Shown: positions 1 to 8,526, counted from the stretch's first letter. The stretch is DNA of 14,005 nucleotides from Balneolaceae bacterium (GCA_007118525.1 SKRK01000183.1:1-14005); one strand, 5' to 3'. Notes: generated by a model from the letters alone, not told the origin. Translations and numbers: made by a program.

Positions 1-2537
1 ACCGCATTGGCAAATAGCTTGTTTGTACCATACCAGAATGCGCGGAAGTTGGGGTTGTCAACAAAGCTGATCACCGTCCCGCTTCCGTAACCGCTCACCG
101 CGATTGAGACGGTATTCCCGATAACCTCCAGGTTTTCGCTTGAGATATAGCCGCTTACAAGCGGGTTCTCACTAAGATAGAGCGGTGTGGCAACCGGATT
201 ATTTGTTATCTCGAAAAAATTAGTGCTGTTTCGGAACACGTGCATATTTTCATTTCGATATCCAAAACCCAGGGGATTGGTTACATCGAGCCGGCCGCTG
301 AAGATAGAACCTCCAATAACCTGTGCGCCCCGGGCATTCTGAAGATCTTCGTATGGAATCCGGCGGGGCTCAGTATCTTCTCGCTCTACTGAATCCAAAC
401 TGAAGAAGCCTTCTCTTTGTGCCCAGTTAACGGCGTTACGCTGAGTGATTAACGTGCCTCCGTTGCGAACCCACTGCTTCAGGTCGTTTTTAGCCCTGTC
501 TGTCAGATCCCCGTAATTACCGTTTACCATTACCAATGTATTGTATCGCGACAGGTCGGCACCGGCCACTCTCTCCTTGTCGAGGATGGTAATTGGAATA
601 CGGTAACGCTGATCGAATTGATGCCAAATTTCACCTACTTCAAGATTACTTACTCCTCTGCCTGCCAAAATTGCTACAGATGGCTTGGTAAGGTTATTCA
701 TGGTAGGGCTGCCCAAATCGATGCCTGAGGTAGATAAGCCCCTGCTCAGATTATAGATTGTTACACCATCCTCTTCAGCCGCCGTTTGCAGCGTGCGATA
801 AATCTCAACATCATCTACATCCTGGGTTCCAAGCGCGACAAGTATGGTGCCGTAGTTAAATGTTTTTGCTCCTCTGGCTGTAATTGTCTGAAATGGAGCA
901 CCCGAAACTTTTGTGCGAACACCCATTTTCTGGAGCCGGTACAGCGTTCTTGGAGCGTAATATTCATCCCACTCGAAGGCATAGGCATACTGGCTTCTTC
1001 CACCCACGATCTCCCCACCCGACAGAACAGGGTCGGTAACCCTTTCGCCTAACAGGTTTTGATTAAACTGCCGCTGAGATAGTTCTGCATAGGGCAGATT
1101 AAATGCGTGGGGAAGTGTCCAGGTCGAAACATCATAAAAAATACTGTCGGTAAACTCCGTTCTCTGCTCAAACATAGCCTCGATAAATTTATACTCAGCC
1201 TGTTCCATGGGTATTACCAGAGCGTGGCCTCGCATAAACTCTTTTCCGTCCACTTCAAAGTCTCTGGCAAGTTCATATAGCTCAACATTGTGATGGCTCA
1301 TCAGGTCGGCGAAATGAAAGTTCTTTCCACGATCATATCTGTCGCCAATAACAATGGCTTTAACATTGCTTCGTGATGCCTCACTTCGCACCTCCCTGTA
1401 GTGTTCACGCATGTTGTTATGCAACTCCGATCGCAGTGCATTCGCCCCTTCAACCGTTGAAAGAGAGGTTAAAAACTGATTTTTAACTGTATATGGGAAT
1501 TCAATTACCCCATGAATACTCTCCTGGGCATGACCACGGGAGCTGGCCTGCTCAAATAGGATGCCAATTGAACCAAAAATATCCGGATACGTGGAACCCT
1601 TCCCATAGTAGAAGTCATCAAACCGCTCTTTGGTGTAGTAAAGTACCTGGTTTTCATCCAGAATATCGGCGTGAAACTCTGCTATAGCGGCTGTCAAGTC
1701 CTGGTTTCGCTGGGGCGTAAGCGGATGAGTTCTGGAGGGAACGCCCGGCTGAAAGAAATAGGTGGCATTGGTTCCCATCTCGTGATGATCTGTTATTACA
1801 TGCGGTCTCCACTCATGAAACATGTTAATTCTGCCCCGGCTTTCGGGATGAACAACCGGCATCCAGTCGCGGTTCAGATCAAACCAGTAGTGATTGGTGC
1901 GTCCGTTTGGCCAAACTTCGCTGTACTCCCTGTCGGCCGGGTCCGGGTTCACGGTGTGGCTCTTGTGCATATTCACCCACGTAGAAAACCGCTGCAATCC
2001 ATCCGGGTTTAGGGATGGATCTATTAAGATAATCGTGTTGTTGAGCAACTCATCCATCTCATCACTTTCTGCAGCCGCATAGTGATAAGCTGATAACATC
2101 GACGCATTTGAACCGCTCGGCTCATTACCGTGCACACTATAGCCTAAATTCACAATCACGGGCATGGTTTCTATGTCGAGATTGCCTGAACGATCGGGAT
2201 CTCGAAGCAGCCTGTGATTCTCTTTGATCCGCTCGATGGATGAGTGGTTCTCCGGGGAAGTGATCGCCAAAAGAAGCAATGGCCTGTTTTCATGCGTACG
2301 TGCATACTCCTGGATGGTTACCCGGTCGGAGGCTTCGGCTAGCGCCTGCATATAGTACACCAGCTTGTCGTGTGTAATGTGCCACTCCCCTACCTCATGG
2401 CCGATTATTTCAGCCGGTTTAGGAATGTCTGAATTATAGGATACATCATCCGGCAGATAGTAATCGAGCTGAACCTGCGAAAAGAGTAATACTGGAGAAA
2501 TCACAAATAACAGAGCAGTAAGTAACGTAGATCTCAT
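1..2537 (-). CDS. Secreted M14-family zinc carboxypeptidase-like protein, C-terminus cut by the window edge
   Basis: About 845 codons are open without a stop from the ATG at 2537-2535 to the window edge. Residues 1-20 form a signal peptide, probably cleaved before Gln21 (FS-Q), so the protein is exported. The M14 zinc-peptidase signature is complete: HxxE in VHGNEPSG (His136, Glu139), the NR pair in DLNRDW (220-225), a third zinc His in DHHEMG (250-255), and the likely catalytic Glu329 in LFEQASSRG. After the roughly 380-residue peptidase domain comes a long C-terminal part. Its segment around residues 615-760 (ILAGRG, then YNTLVMVNG and WVRNGGTLI) resembles a class I glutamine-amidotransferase-like fold, a common arrangement in Bacteroidota M14 proteins. 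The closing YGTNKLFANA segment suggests only a few residues are missing. It probably trims peptides in the periplasm or outside the cell; the substrate is unknown. No Shine-Dalgarno sequence precedes the start. Confidence 0.9.
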   Translation of the reverse strand, partial: MRSTLLTALLFVISPVLLFSQVQLDYYLPDDVSYNSDIPKPAEIIGHEVGEWHITHDKLVYYMQALAEASDRVTIQEYARTHENRPLLLLAITSPENHSSIERIKENHRLLRDPDRSGNLDIETMPVIVNLGYSVHGNEPSGSNASMLSAYHYAAAESDEMDELLNNTIILIDPSLNPDGLQRFSTWVNMHKSHTVNPDPADREYSEVWPNGRTNHYWFDLNRDWMPVVHPESRGRINMFHEWRPHVITDHHEMGTNATYFFQPGVPSRTHPLTPQRNQDLTAAIAEFHADILDENQVLYYTKERFDDFYYGKGSTYPDIFGSIGILFEQASSRGHAQESIHGVIEFPYTVKNQFLTSLSTVEGANALRSELHNNMREHYREVRSEASRSNVKAIVIGDRYDRGKNFHFADLMSHHNVELYELARDFEVDGKEFMRGHALVIPMEQAEYKFIEAMFEQRTEFTDSIFYDVSTWTLPHAFNLPYAELSQRQFNQNLLGERVTDPVLSGGEIVGGRSQYAYAFEWDEYYAPRTLYRLQKMGVRTKVSGAPFQTITARGAKTFNYGTILVALGTQDVDDVEIYRTLQTAAEEDGVTIYNLSRGLSTSGIDLGSPTMNNLTKPSVAILAGRGVSNLEVGEIWHQFDQRYRIPITILDKERVAGADLSRYNTLVMVNGNYGDLTDRAKNDLKQWVRNGGTLITQRNAVNWAQREGFFSLDSVEREDTEPRRIPYEDLQNARGAQVIGGSIFSGRLDVTNPLGFGYRNENMHVFRNSTNFFEITNNPVATPLYLSENPLVSGYISSENLEVIGNTVSIAVSGYGSGTVISFVDNPNFRAFWYGTNKLFANA

Positions 2538-2765
2538 TTATACGATGGTTAAATTGATAGTCAAATTGAGTTCTTAACGGATCATTATAGTAATCAATTC
2601 TGCCCTTTCTGTGAAATGGATATCCACACGTATACAACTTTTTATATTTCGAATCACAACTCTCCAAAACGATTAACGAAAATGAAAGATGTTTACCCCG
2701 TTAGAGCCATCTCTCTATAACGAGGTTTACAACCCTGAATGACATCTGAACGCTGATACAAATCC

Positions 2766-2795
2766 GGCCTCGGGGTGCTCCTTGTACCCTGAGCC
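2766..2795. repeat. Intergenic hairpin, possibly a decayed REP-like unit
   Basis: The left arm GG(c)CTCGGGGT (2766-2776) pairs with the right arm ACCCTGAGCC (2786-2795). The stem has ten pairs including one G-U, one bulged C, and a nine-base loop. It lies in the non-coding gap, clear of both genes, and has no following T-run, so it does not look like an intrinsic terminator. The CCCTGAGC half resembles palindromic intergenic units I associate with Bacteroidota-type genomes; that resemblance is from memory and untested. Confidence 0.4.
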
Positions 2796-2879
2796 TTGAA
2801 AGGGGCTTGTACTATTCTAAATAACGTGAGTTTTCCATTGAAATCCCTATGATGCGAATAGGAACGATGGCTCTCATAA

Positions 2880-2947
2880 GCCCCCTTTTCCCGTAGAGAA
2901 CACTACGCAGGGAGGGCTATAGCACTCCACGGAGTGACAAGGGGGGC
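2880..2947. repeat. Compound palindromic intergenic element with outer inverted repeats and two inner hairpins
   Basis: The outer arms CCCCCTT (2881-2887) and AAGGGGG (2939-2945) are inverted repeats about 68 bp apart end to end. Inside are a CGTAG/CTACG hairpin (2892-2896 and 2903-2907, six-base loop), a self-complementary GCTATAGC (2916-2923), and a CACTCC/GGAGTG hairpin (2923-2928 and 2931-2936). The unit can fold into a branched, cloverleaf-like shape. This layout suits a small non-autonomous repeat (MITE- or REP-like) or a structured RNA segment. No target-site duplication is clear and no coding capacity is present. Copy number elsewhere in the genome cannot be judged from this window. 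Confidence 0.5.
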
Positions 2948-3016
2948 CTCTGAGTGTTGATTTGACTCAAATATTCATTATTTGACTTCGAAACCGCTAC
3001 TTTTCATCCCCCATTG

Positions 3017-3038
3017 CCCTCCGCCAGCCGGCGGAGGG
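3017..3038. repeat. Perfect 9-bp GC-rich hairpin downstream of the baeRF gene
   Basis: CCCTCCGCC (3017-3025) and GGCGGAGGG (3030-3038) form a perfect nine-pair stem around an AGCC loop. Read on the minus strand it starts about 18 bases after the baeRF stop codon, where a terminator would be expected. However, it is followed there by CAATGGGGGATG rather than a T-run. It could stabilise the 3' end of the baeRF mRNA, act in factor-dependent termination, or be a copy of a dispersed palindromic repeat. Confidence 0.55.
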
Positions 3039-3055
3039 ACACTCCTTAATTAGCT

Positions 3056-4183
3056 TTAGAAGCGATATTCAGCAGCAACCATCGATCGCATAGGCATCTC
3101 CTCTTTGGGAAGAATATAGACTTTGCTTCCGGTTTTATATGCTGTAATAGACAACCAGTTCAATAGTTCAACGTCACCGTTTTTTGGACTGCTGCTATAC
3201 TGAACCGTTTGGTTTTCAGTGTCATAAAAACCCCACTTTTGTTCATCTTTAGAAATAAACACCGTTTGCGATCGACCCATCACAGTCGCCTCCGCAATTT
3301 CGCTCAGGTTATTTGAAACCCTGCCATCTCCTTTTTCTGAGAATTTTTCCAGAGAGTGGTACATGTCTTTCAGAAAATGCTTTTTTATGATTTCCCATCC
3401 TTTATTCTTCAGGTCCTGATCTGACATTTCATCGGGATTGAGAAGAACCACATCATCCAGCAGACGGCCATAGTTGTTAATCTTTCTGTAAAGCACCACG
3501 TTATCTTTAAGGCCAACCATAACAAGAGGGTCGTTTTTCCTGTTCATTACTTTGGTTATGCCTTTTTCAAACTCTCGAAAAAACTGCTCAACAACGATCA
3601 TTTTGTCCTCTTCATTGGCATTATGCCCAAAAAAGACCGCATCCTGCCGCTGAGAACCGCTGTGAAACTGCAGCTGCTTTTCAGGGTCAACTTCGAGATA
3701 ATCTGCAACAGACACCGATACTCCTTCAGGTGTAATATCTTCTACTTCATTTCTTGTGCATCGCAAAAGCTTCGCACCCTGTCTGCTTACAGCCAAAACA
3801 CAAAACGTGCCATCCATGCTCATCATTGGCAACAGTGGTGTAATCAGAAAATGGTCATTTATATAAACCTGTTCTTCATTATCGTAGGGGAGTTTGAAAT
3901 ACTCAAATTCCTCTCCGTTTAAGTAAACCGCCAGACTCCGGTCTGAGTGAGACCAAAAGATTGGCTTTTCGAGCAAATCTCTAGCCGGCTGAAGGATTGT
4001 GTCAATTTCACTCTCCTTCTTTCCACGCTTCTTGAGAGTTTCAGCTGCTTTTGTGAGCAAATTTTTAAATCGAATCGGATCTTGTTTTGATTCTTCACCT
4101 TTTATGTGAGTTGGCAAAGTTATCGTTATCAAATCTTTACCATTCTTGTTAACCAGTTCACTGATCTTTTTTTCGTTTACCAT
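3056..4183 (-). CDS. baeRF-family protein (bacterial archaeo-eukaryotic release factor-like)
   Basis: This 375-residue cytoplasmic protein has no signal peptide and a three-part layout resembling bacterial eRF1-like (baeRF) proteins. Residues 1-125 begin with the family-style strand LITITLPTH. Residues about 126-275 start FCVLAVSRQGAKLLRC, like the central RNase H-fold domain. Residues about 290-375 end with VYILPKEEMP and AAEYRF, like the C-terminal L7Ae-fold domain. The central domain carries a polar loop, HSGSQRQD, with Gly176-Ser177-Gln178 roughly where eRF1 has its GGQ tip. Known family members are inferred to act on ribosomes in rescue or stress, not in ordinary termination; the role here is inference. 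A GAGG precedes the ATG by about six bases, one of the few Shine-Dalgarno-like sites here. It is transcribed alone and divergently from the Nramp gene. Which baeRF subfamily it belongs to is uncertain. Confidence 0.75.
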   Translation of the reverse strand: MVNEKKISELVNKNGKDLITITLPTHIKGEESKQDPIRFKNLLTKAAETLKKRGKKESEIDTILQPARDLLEKPIFWSHSDRSLAVYLNGEEFEYFKLPYDNEEQVYINDHFLITPLLPMMSMDGTFCVLAVSRQGAKLLRCTRNEVEDITPEGVSVSVADYLEVDPEKQLQFHSGSQRQDAVFFGHNANEEDKMIVVEQFFREFEKGITKVMNRKNDPLVMVGLKDNVVLYRKINNYGRLLDDVVLLNPDEMSDQDLKNKGWEIIKKHFLKDMYHSLEKFSEKGDGRVSNNLSEIAEATVMGRSQTVFISKDEQKWGFYDTENQTVQYSSSPKNGDVELLNWLSITAYKTGSKVYILPKEEMPMRSMVAAEYRF

Positions 4184-4288
4184 CCTAACCTCATTAATTC
4201 TGGGTTATAATTATAGTGCTCCATATAAAAACATAAAAAAAATCTATCTATAATGATTCCAAAATCAATACTCTTTTAAAATAAATTA
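4184..4288. promoter_or_regulatory. Divergent promoter region between the baeRF and Nramp genes
   Basis: This 105-bp, very AT-rich spacer separates two divergent genes and must hold both promoters. TATAAT hexamers occur on the plus strand at 4249-4254 (about 35 bases before the Nramp start) and on the minus strand at 4215-4210 (about 27 bases before the baeRF start). Neither has a convincing -35 box at 17 bp, so the exact sites are uncertain. I see no metal riboswitch-like motif upstream of the transporter. Confidence 0.35.
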
Positions 4289-5545
4289 ATGGTTGTTTCA
4301 ACTCTTGAAGGCATAAAAAAGACGATCGGCCCCGGCATCATCATGGCGGCAGCCGCAATCGGGGTGTCTCACCTGGTTCAATCGACGCGCGCAGGTGCCG
4401 AGTTTGGATTTGCCCTTGCCTGGGCAGTAATTTTAGCCAATATTTTTAAATACCCGTTTCTTGAATTTGGACCGCGATATGCACTTGCAACCGGAATGAA
4501 CATGATTCAGGGGTACGCAAAAATGAATCGTTCAGCTTTCTGGATCTTTGTGATTTTCACCATTTCCACCATGTTTGCCATACATGCAGCAGTTACGGTG
4601 GTTACAGGAAGCCTCGTTACCCATCTTACCGGTATTGAGCTTCCCGTAGTCTGGTGGAGTGCCATCGTTTTACTCTTCTGTGTTCTGCTGCTCATCCGAA
4701 ATCAATACGCATTTCTCGACATTGCAATAAAGGCGTTAATGCTGATTTTCGCAGTTACAACTGTTATTGCCATGATTGCTGCTTTCACGGTAACCGGTTA
4801 TCAGCCTGATCCGGGCTTTATAGCGCCGGAGGTGTGGACCGTTTCCGGGGTGGCTTTTTTGATCGCCCTGATGGGGTGGATGCCTATCCCGATTGATGCA
4901 GCCGCATGGCACTCGATCTGGACGGTTGAAAAAATGAAACAAACCGGATACAAACCTAAACTGGGTGAGGTTCAGTTCGACTTCAATATCGGTTACATTG
5001 GGGCCGCCATTATCGCCCTCTGTTTTTTAACGCTTGGTGCATTTATTATGTACGGCTCAGGACAGGAATACGCATCCAATGCCGCAGCGTTTTCAAACCA
5101 ATTTGTGAATCTCTACACTCTCACATTGGGAGAATGGTCGGCCATAATCATCGTAATCTGTGCTTTTACAACCATGTTCAGCACTACACTTACGGTTACC
5201 GACACCTATCCGCGTGTACTAACTCATATACTTAACGTTATAAAGCCGGATACACTATCAAAGCATAAGCAGATTTACCGGTATCTTCTTGTGGGTGTGA
5301 GTGCGGGTTCATTTCTTGTACTCTACCTTCTGGGCGATCACTTCCGGTTTTTGATTGACCTGGCCACAACACTCTCTTTTTTAACGGCACCGGTTCTGGC
5401 TTTTATGAATCACAAGCTAATTCATCAACCCGAAATTGCCGGTGAATATCGGCCAAAACCCTGGCTCTATTGGCTTAGTATTTTCGGTATCATTTTTCTC
5501 TCTATATTTGCACTGATATACATCTACTGGATGATCCGATTTTAA
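4289..5545 (+). CDS. Divergent Nramp-superfamily membrane transporter
   Basis: This 418-residue, highly hydrophobic protein has about 11 predicted membrane segments. It aligns by eye with Nramp (MntH-like) transporters: GPGIIMAAAAIG, then RAGAEFGFALAW in segment 1, a GWMPIPIDAAAW helix at 196-207 matching segment 6, and FSTTLTVTDTYPR (297-309) in segment 8. The metal-binding signatures are altered. The canonical DPGN of segment 1 reads GVSH (residues 25-28), and the MPH of segment 6 reads MPI with three extra residues before the following HS. Canonical Nramps import Mn2+ or Fe2+ with protons; with Asp, Asn and His replaced, the substrate here cannot be assumed. The peptidase gene follows after 10 bp, so the two are probably co-transcribed. 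The ATG is the natural start: a short polar N-terminus precedes the first helix. The gene is complete. Confidence 0.85.
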   Translation: MVVSTLEGIKKTIGPGIIMAAAAIGVSHLVQSTRAGAEFGFALAWAVILANIFKYPFLEFGPRYALATGMNMIQGYAKMNRSAFWIFVIFTISTMFAIHAAVTVVTGSLVTHLTGIELPVVWWSAIVLLFCVLLLIRNQYAFLDIAIKALMLIFAVTTVIAMIAAFTVTGYQPDPGFIAPEVWTVSGVAFLIALMGWMPIPIDAAAWHSIWTVEKMKQTGYKPKLGEVQFDFNIGYIGAAIIALCFLTLGAFIMYGSGQEYASNAAAFSNQFVNLYTLTLGEWSAIIIVICAFTTMFSTTLTVTDTYPRVLTHILNVIKPDTLSKHKQIYRYLLVGVSAGSFLVLYLLGDHFRFLIDLATTLSFLTAPVLAFMNHKLIHQPEIAGEYRPKPWLYWLSIFGIIFLSIFALIYIYWMIRF

Positions 5546-5555
5546 TTCAATTATT

Positions 5556-8462
5556 ATGCTACGAACCATCGCTTTACTCCTGCTGTCGCTATTTCTGGCT
5601 TCACCTGCTTTTGCTCAATTCTATTCAACCCAACATCGGGTACCGAACCAGGAGTGGATGGAGATTCGATCAGAACACTTCAGGGTGATCTACCCCGCCC
5701 GCTATGAACAAGAGGCGATACGGGCGCTCTCTATTTTAGAGGTCGAATATGCAGACATCCGGGATCTTGTGGGTGGTGAGCTCAAAAACTTCCCCTTTAT
5801 CCTGAATCCCGAAAACGATCGCTCAAATGGCTTTGTAGCACCCATGAATTTTCGGTCGGAGGTTGAACTGGCGCCAATCAAGGGCAAAACCCTGAACCCG
5901 CAATCGGGAGACTGGCTTGAATCTGTTCTGCCTCACGAACTGGTTCATGCCCTGCATTTCAGCGTAAATCCCCCCGCTTTCACCAGGGTATTGGGTCTCT
6001 TCTCTCCTGATGTGAGAAGATCAGTTCACGCCGCCGCCCCGCTTGGTGTTCTGGAGGGGATTGCCGTAGAGCATGAAAGCCATGGATCCATTCCTAATTC
6101 AGGAAGAGGCAACCACCCCTTTTTCGTGAATCAATTTAACGCTCTGCTCGATACACCCCATGAATGGTCGATGGGTCAGCTGGTACAGGTATCCGACTTT
6201 ACAGTGCCTTTTAACCGCCACTACATTGGCGGTTATGAGCTGACCAACTGGCTGCTTGAGGAGTATGGAGAAGATGCCATGAAAGAAGCCATTCAGTTTC
6301 ACTACAAATATCCCTTTCTCGGTTTTGGAACGGCATTGCGAAACAGTACCGGCTATTGGCCGCAAAGCCTGTATAGAGATTTCAGCAATGATGTAAAAGA
6401 GAGAGAAGCGGAACGCCTGAACAGACTTGAATATGAAACAGATTCAGCCGCTGAAACCATCCCTTTTTCGGCAACCTGCAAACGAATGAACCGCCCGCTC
6501 TGGCTGGACAACAATACCATTCTTTTTTACGGACGCTCCTGTAACCGGACCACCGGTTTCTATGTTCATGACCTTGATGATGAGTCGTATTCCCTGTTGA
6601 AGGAAGTGCAGATCTCAGAGGATTTCTACTATTCGCTTTCTCCAAACCGTTCACGCCTGTTCTTCTCCCGATACCATCCAGATCGTTTCTATGACAATCT
6701 CTTCAGGGGTGATCTTCACTCCCTGGAGATCTCCTCCGCACTCTCTCGCCGCATTACCCAAAACCTGCGGCTCTTCTCACCCGAAATGATTGGCACTGAT
6801 CTTTATGCGCTGCAAACCGACGCCTACGCCCAGGCACTGGCAGAAGTTGATGAGCAGACCGGGGATATACTCAGAACCATTCCAAGAGTTGAAGATTCAA
6901 CGGTTTTTCAAATCTCTTCCAACCCAATGCATCCCGGAGTTACAGCCGTTATTGGCAGGATCAAAAGCGTGCAGGGAGTATGGTTTGAAAATGTATCAGA
7001 AATCGACACTCTTTTTACACGCGACCCTGATATCGTTTTTGAAGGAGGCTCGATCTTTGATTTACACTGGCATTCCAACGGTGAGAAAATGCTATTAGTG
7101 AGCGATCATAGCGGAACCATGAATGTGTATGAATATCACTTAAGCAATAATTCGGTAACCCAAATCACCCAGAGCCTTTACAACGCCTTTGAAGCTTCCT
7201 ACTCTCCCGATGGAGAGCGTATTGCATATATCCATCAGCGTGAGAATGAACAGGTTCTAAAGATTTTAGACCTTGAGAACGCATACAGAAAAACTCTCGA
7301 TAGTGATACATGGTCTCTGTCACCTTTAATTACAGAACGGCTTGAGCGCCCGCTAATGAACCGGGATAGTGACATAGACACCAATGAATGGGCACCTGAA
7401 CCCTATTCAACAGGTCTCTCCTGGCTCAAACCGCGAATATGGCTGCCCATGTATGAAAGGGAAACGGGTTTTGACAGGGTTGGCGTCACAATCGAGAGTG
7501 TAGACCAGATGAACAGCCGGGCATATTCGCTCGAAGCCACACACTACCTGGATCGGTTTTGGTCCGAATTACAGTATAGTTACAAAGGTTTCTATCCGGG
7601 TTTTCAGCTTGATATGTTTAATCGCCCATCGCTAACCACCTTTAGAATAACCCAAAATGGAGACGAGTTTCTTCGAACCTTTTTGCAGCAGTCGAGAGGA
7701 GCCTCACTGAAAATACCGGTTCGTATTCGTCTTGAAAGTAATGCCCGTTTTTCGTCAATTCTTCTCGAACCTCAATATTTCATCTCCCAGCTTCGCTTTC
7801 TTGATCCGTTAAATTCATCAACAGCCTTTTCAGAATTTGGAACACGGCACACTTTGGGTTTCAGAACCGTACTAAACGTGCGGCTCCGCCAGTTTATTCG
7901 CGATGTACAGCCCAACAGCGGCTGGGTCTTCTTTACGGAAAGCCGATACGGCCTCAACAGCACCCAGCTCGATGTGATTACCGATCAATTCAGGATAGAA
8001 GCCAATCTGACTGACCGAAAGGGGTTCAGGGGCGGGGTGTCCACTTATGTTGCTCCATTTATGAAATGGAATCAATCGCTGCAGGTTACAGCACAGGCGA
8101 TTACCCAGACCGATTTTCCTGTTTTCAATACCGCATCACTCTTTTCAGACACCTTTGCCGAAAATCCATTCCCGGGTGCAAATAATGTAGGAATCATAAA
8201 CAGCAGGTATACAATTCCGCTGACCTATCCGGATGATGGTGGTTTACTGATACCCGCATACCTGTCTAATATCTACCTGGTACTGTTTACTCAAACGGTA
8301 AGCGATTTAAATAACCCTGATCTGATTGAGGGAAGCCGTTCTGTTTTCGGAGCTGGCATACGATCACGATTCAGGCTCAGTAATCTCGCTTTTGATGTAG
8401 GCATCTCTCTTGGGTGGGAACCAACCCGAAACAATATCACCTGGCATGCGGGTAGTTTTTAA
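5556..8462 (+). CDS. Secreted zincin metallopeptidase-like protein with beta-propeller and C-terminal barrel-like region
   Basis: The protein has 968 residues. Residues 1-20 are a signal peptide (FASPAFA-type end, cleaved before Gln21). A zincin motif HELVH lies at 127-131 (VLPHELVHALHF). EGIAVEHES at 167-175 offers Glu167 as a probable third zinc ligand, as in peptidase MA-like gluzincins. Residues about 310-580 look like a TolB/WD40-like propeller, with blade signatures such as SLSPNRSRLFF (360-370) and YSPDGERIAYIH (549-560). Residues about 620-968 are rich in alternating aromatic and polar strands and end in Phe (ITWHAGSF), the usual C-terminal signature of an outer-membrane beta-barrel. 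I infer export to the outer membrane with the peptidase domain in the periplasm or outside. Its substrate is unknown. It follows the Nramp gene by 10 bp, hinting at a joint metal or envelope role. The barrel assignment rests only on pattern and could be wrong. Confidence 0.8.
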   Translation: MLRTIALLLLSLFLASPAFAQFYSTQHRVPNQEWMEIRSEHFRVIYPARYEQEAIRALSILEVEYADIRDLVGGELKNFPFILNPENDRSNGFVAPMNFRSEVELAPIKGKTLNPQSGDWLESVLPHELVHALHFSVNPPAFTRVLGLFSPDVRRSVHAAAPLGVLEGIAVEHESHGSIPNSGRGNHPFFVNQFNALLDTPHEWSMGQLVQVSDFTVPFNRHYIGGYELTNWLLEEYGEDAMKEAIQFHYKYPFLGFGTALRNSTGYWPQSLYRDFSNDVKEREAERLNRLEYETDSAAETIPFSATCKRMNRPLWLDNNTILFYGRSCNRTTGFYVHDLDDESYSLLKEVQISEDFYYSLSPNRSRLFFSRYHPDRFYDNLFRGDLHSLEISSALSRRITQNLRLFSPEMIGTDLYALQTDAYAQALAEVDEQTGDILRTIPRVEDSTVFQISSNPMHPGVTAVIGRIKSVQGVWFENVSEIDTLFTRDPDIVFEGGSIFDLHWHSNGEKMLLVSDHSGTMNVYEYHLSNNSVTQITQSLYNAFEASYSPDGERIAYIHQRENEQVLKILDLENAYRKTLDSDTWSLSPLITERLERPLMNRDSDIDTNEWAPEPYSTGLSWLKPRIWLPMYERETGFDRVGVTIESVDQMNSRAYSLEATHYLDRFWSELQYSYKGFYPGFQLDMFNRPSLTTFRITQNGDEFLRTFLQQSRGASLKIPVRIRLESNARFSSILLEPQYFISQLRFLDPLNSSTAFSEFGTRHTLGFRTVLNVRLRQFIRDVQPNSGWVFFTESRYGLNSTQLDVITDQFRIEANLTDRKGFRGGVSTYVAPFMKWNQSLQVTAQAITQTDFPVFNTASLFSDTFAENPFPGANNVGIINSRYTIPLTYPDDGGLLIPAYLSNIYLVLFTQTVSDLNNPDLIEGSRSVFGAGIRSRFRLSNLAFDVGISLGWEPTRNNITWHAGSF

Positions 8463-8526
8463 ACCTGAGTTCCCCAAATTGTTTCATAATCTTCGTACGG
8501 TGCTTCCGGAAATTGATGCGACTCTT

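Larger units (their letters stand above)
2538..3055. other. 518-bp non-coding gap rich in palindromic units
   Basis: No convincing gene lies between the baeRF stop and the carboxypeptidase start, both on the minus strand. The half next to the carboxypeptidase (2538-2760) is AT-rich and should hold its promoter. A TATAAT hexamer sits on the minus strand at 2589-2584, but no good -35 partner is visible. The other half holds several structured units: a stem with arms 2766-2776 and 2786-2795 (one bulged C, loop of 9), a compound palindrome at 2880-2947, a 13-bp dyad at 2960-2972 (ATTTGA C TCAAAT), and a GC-rich hairpin at 3017-3038. Short open frames here are spurious. Confidence 0.7.

Noticed and set aside
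2446..2667. 73-residue minus-strand open frame over the start of the M14 gene
   Set aside because: It overlaps the M14 signal-peptide region in another frame, has no recognisable domain, and covers the probable promoter.
2880..2947. tRNA-like cloverleaf
   Set aside because: The fold is cloverleaf-like, but there is no anticodon arm, T-loop (GTTCGA-like) or acceptor pairing typical of a tRNA.
3017..3038. Calling the GC-rich hairpin an intrinsic terminator of the baeRF gene
   Set aside because: There is no T-run after the stem on the minus strand, so I list it as a palindromic repeat instead.
4184..4288. Metal riboswitch upstream of the Nramp gene
   Set aside because: The spacer is AT-rich and shows no conserved metal-sensing motif or strong stem that I can identify.
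8463..8526. Terminator between the convergent zincin and App1 genes
   Set aside because: Only a short TTCCGGAA palindrome is present, with no stem of useful length or T-run.
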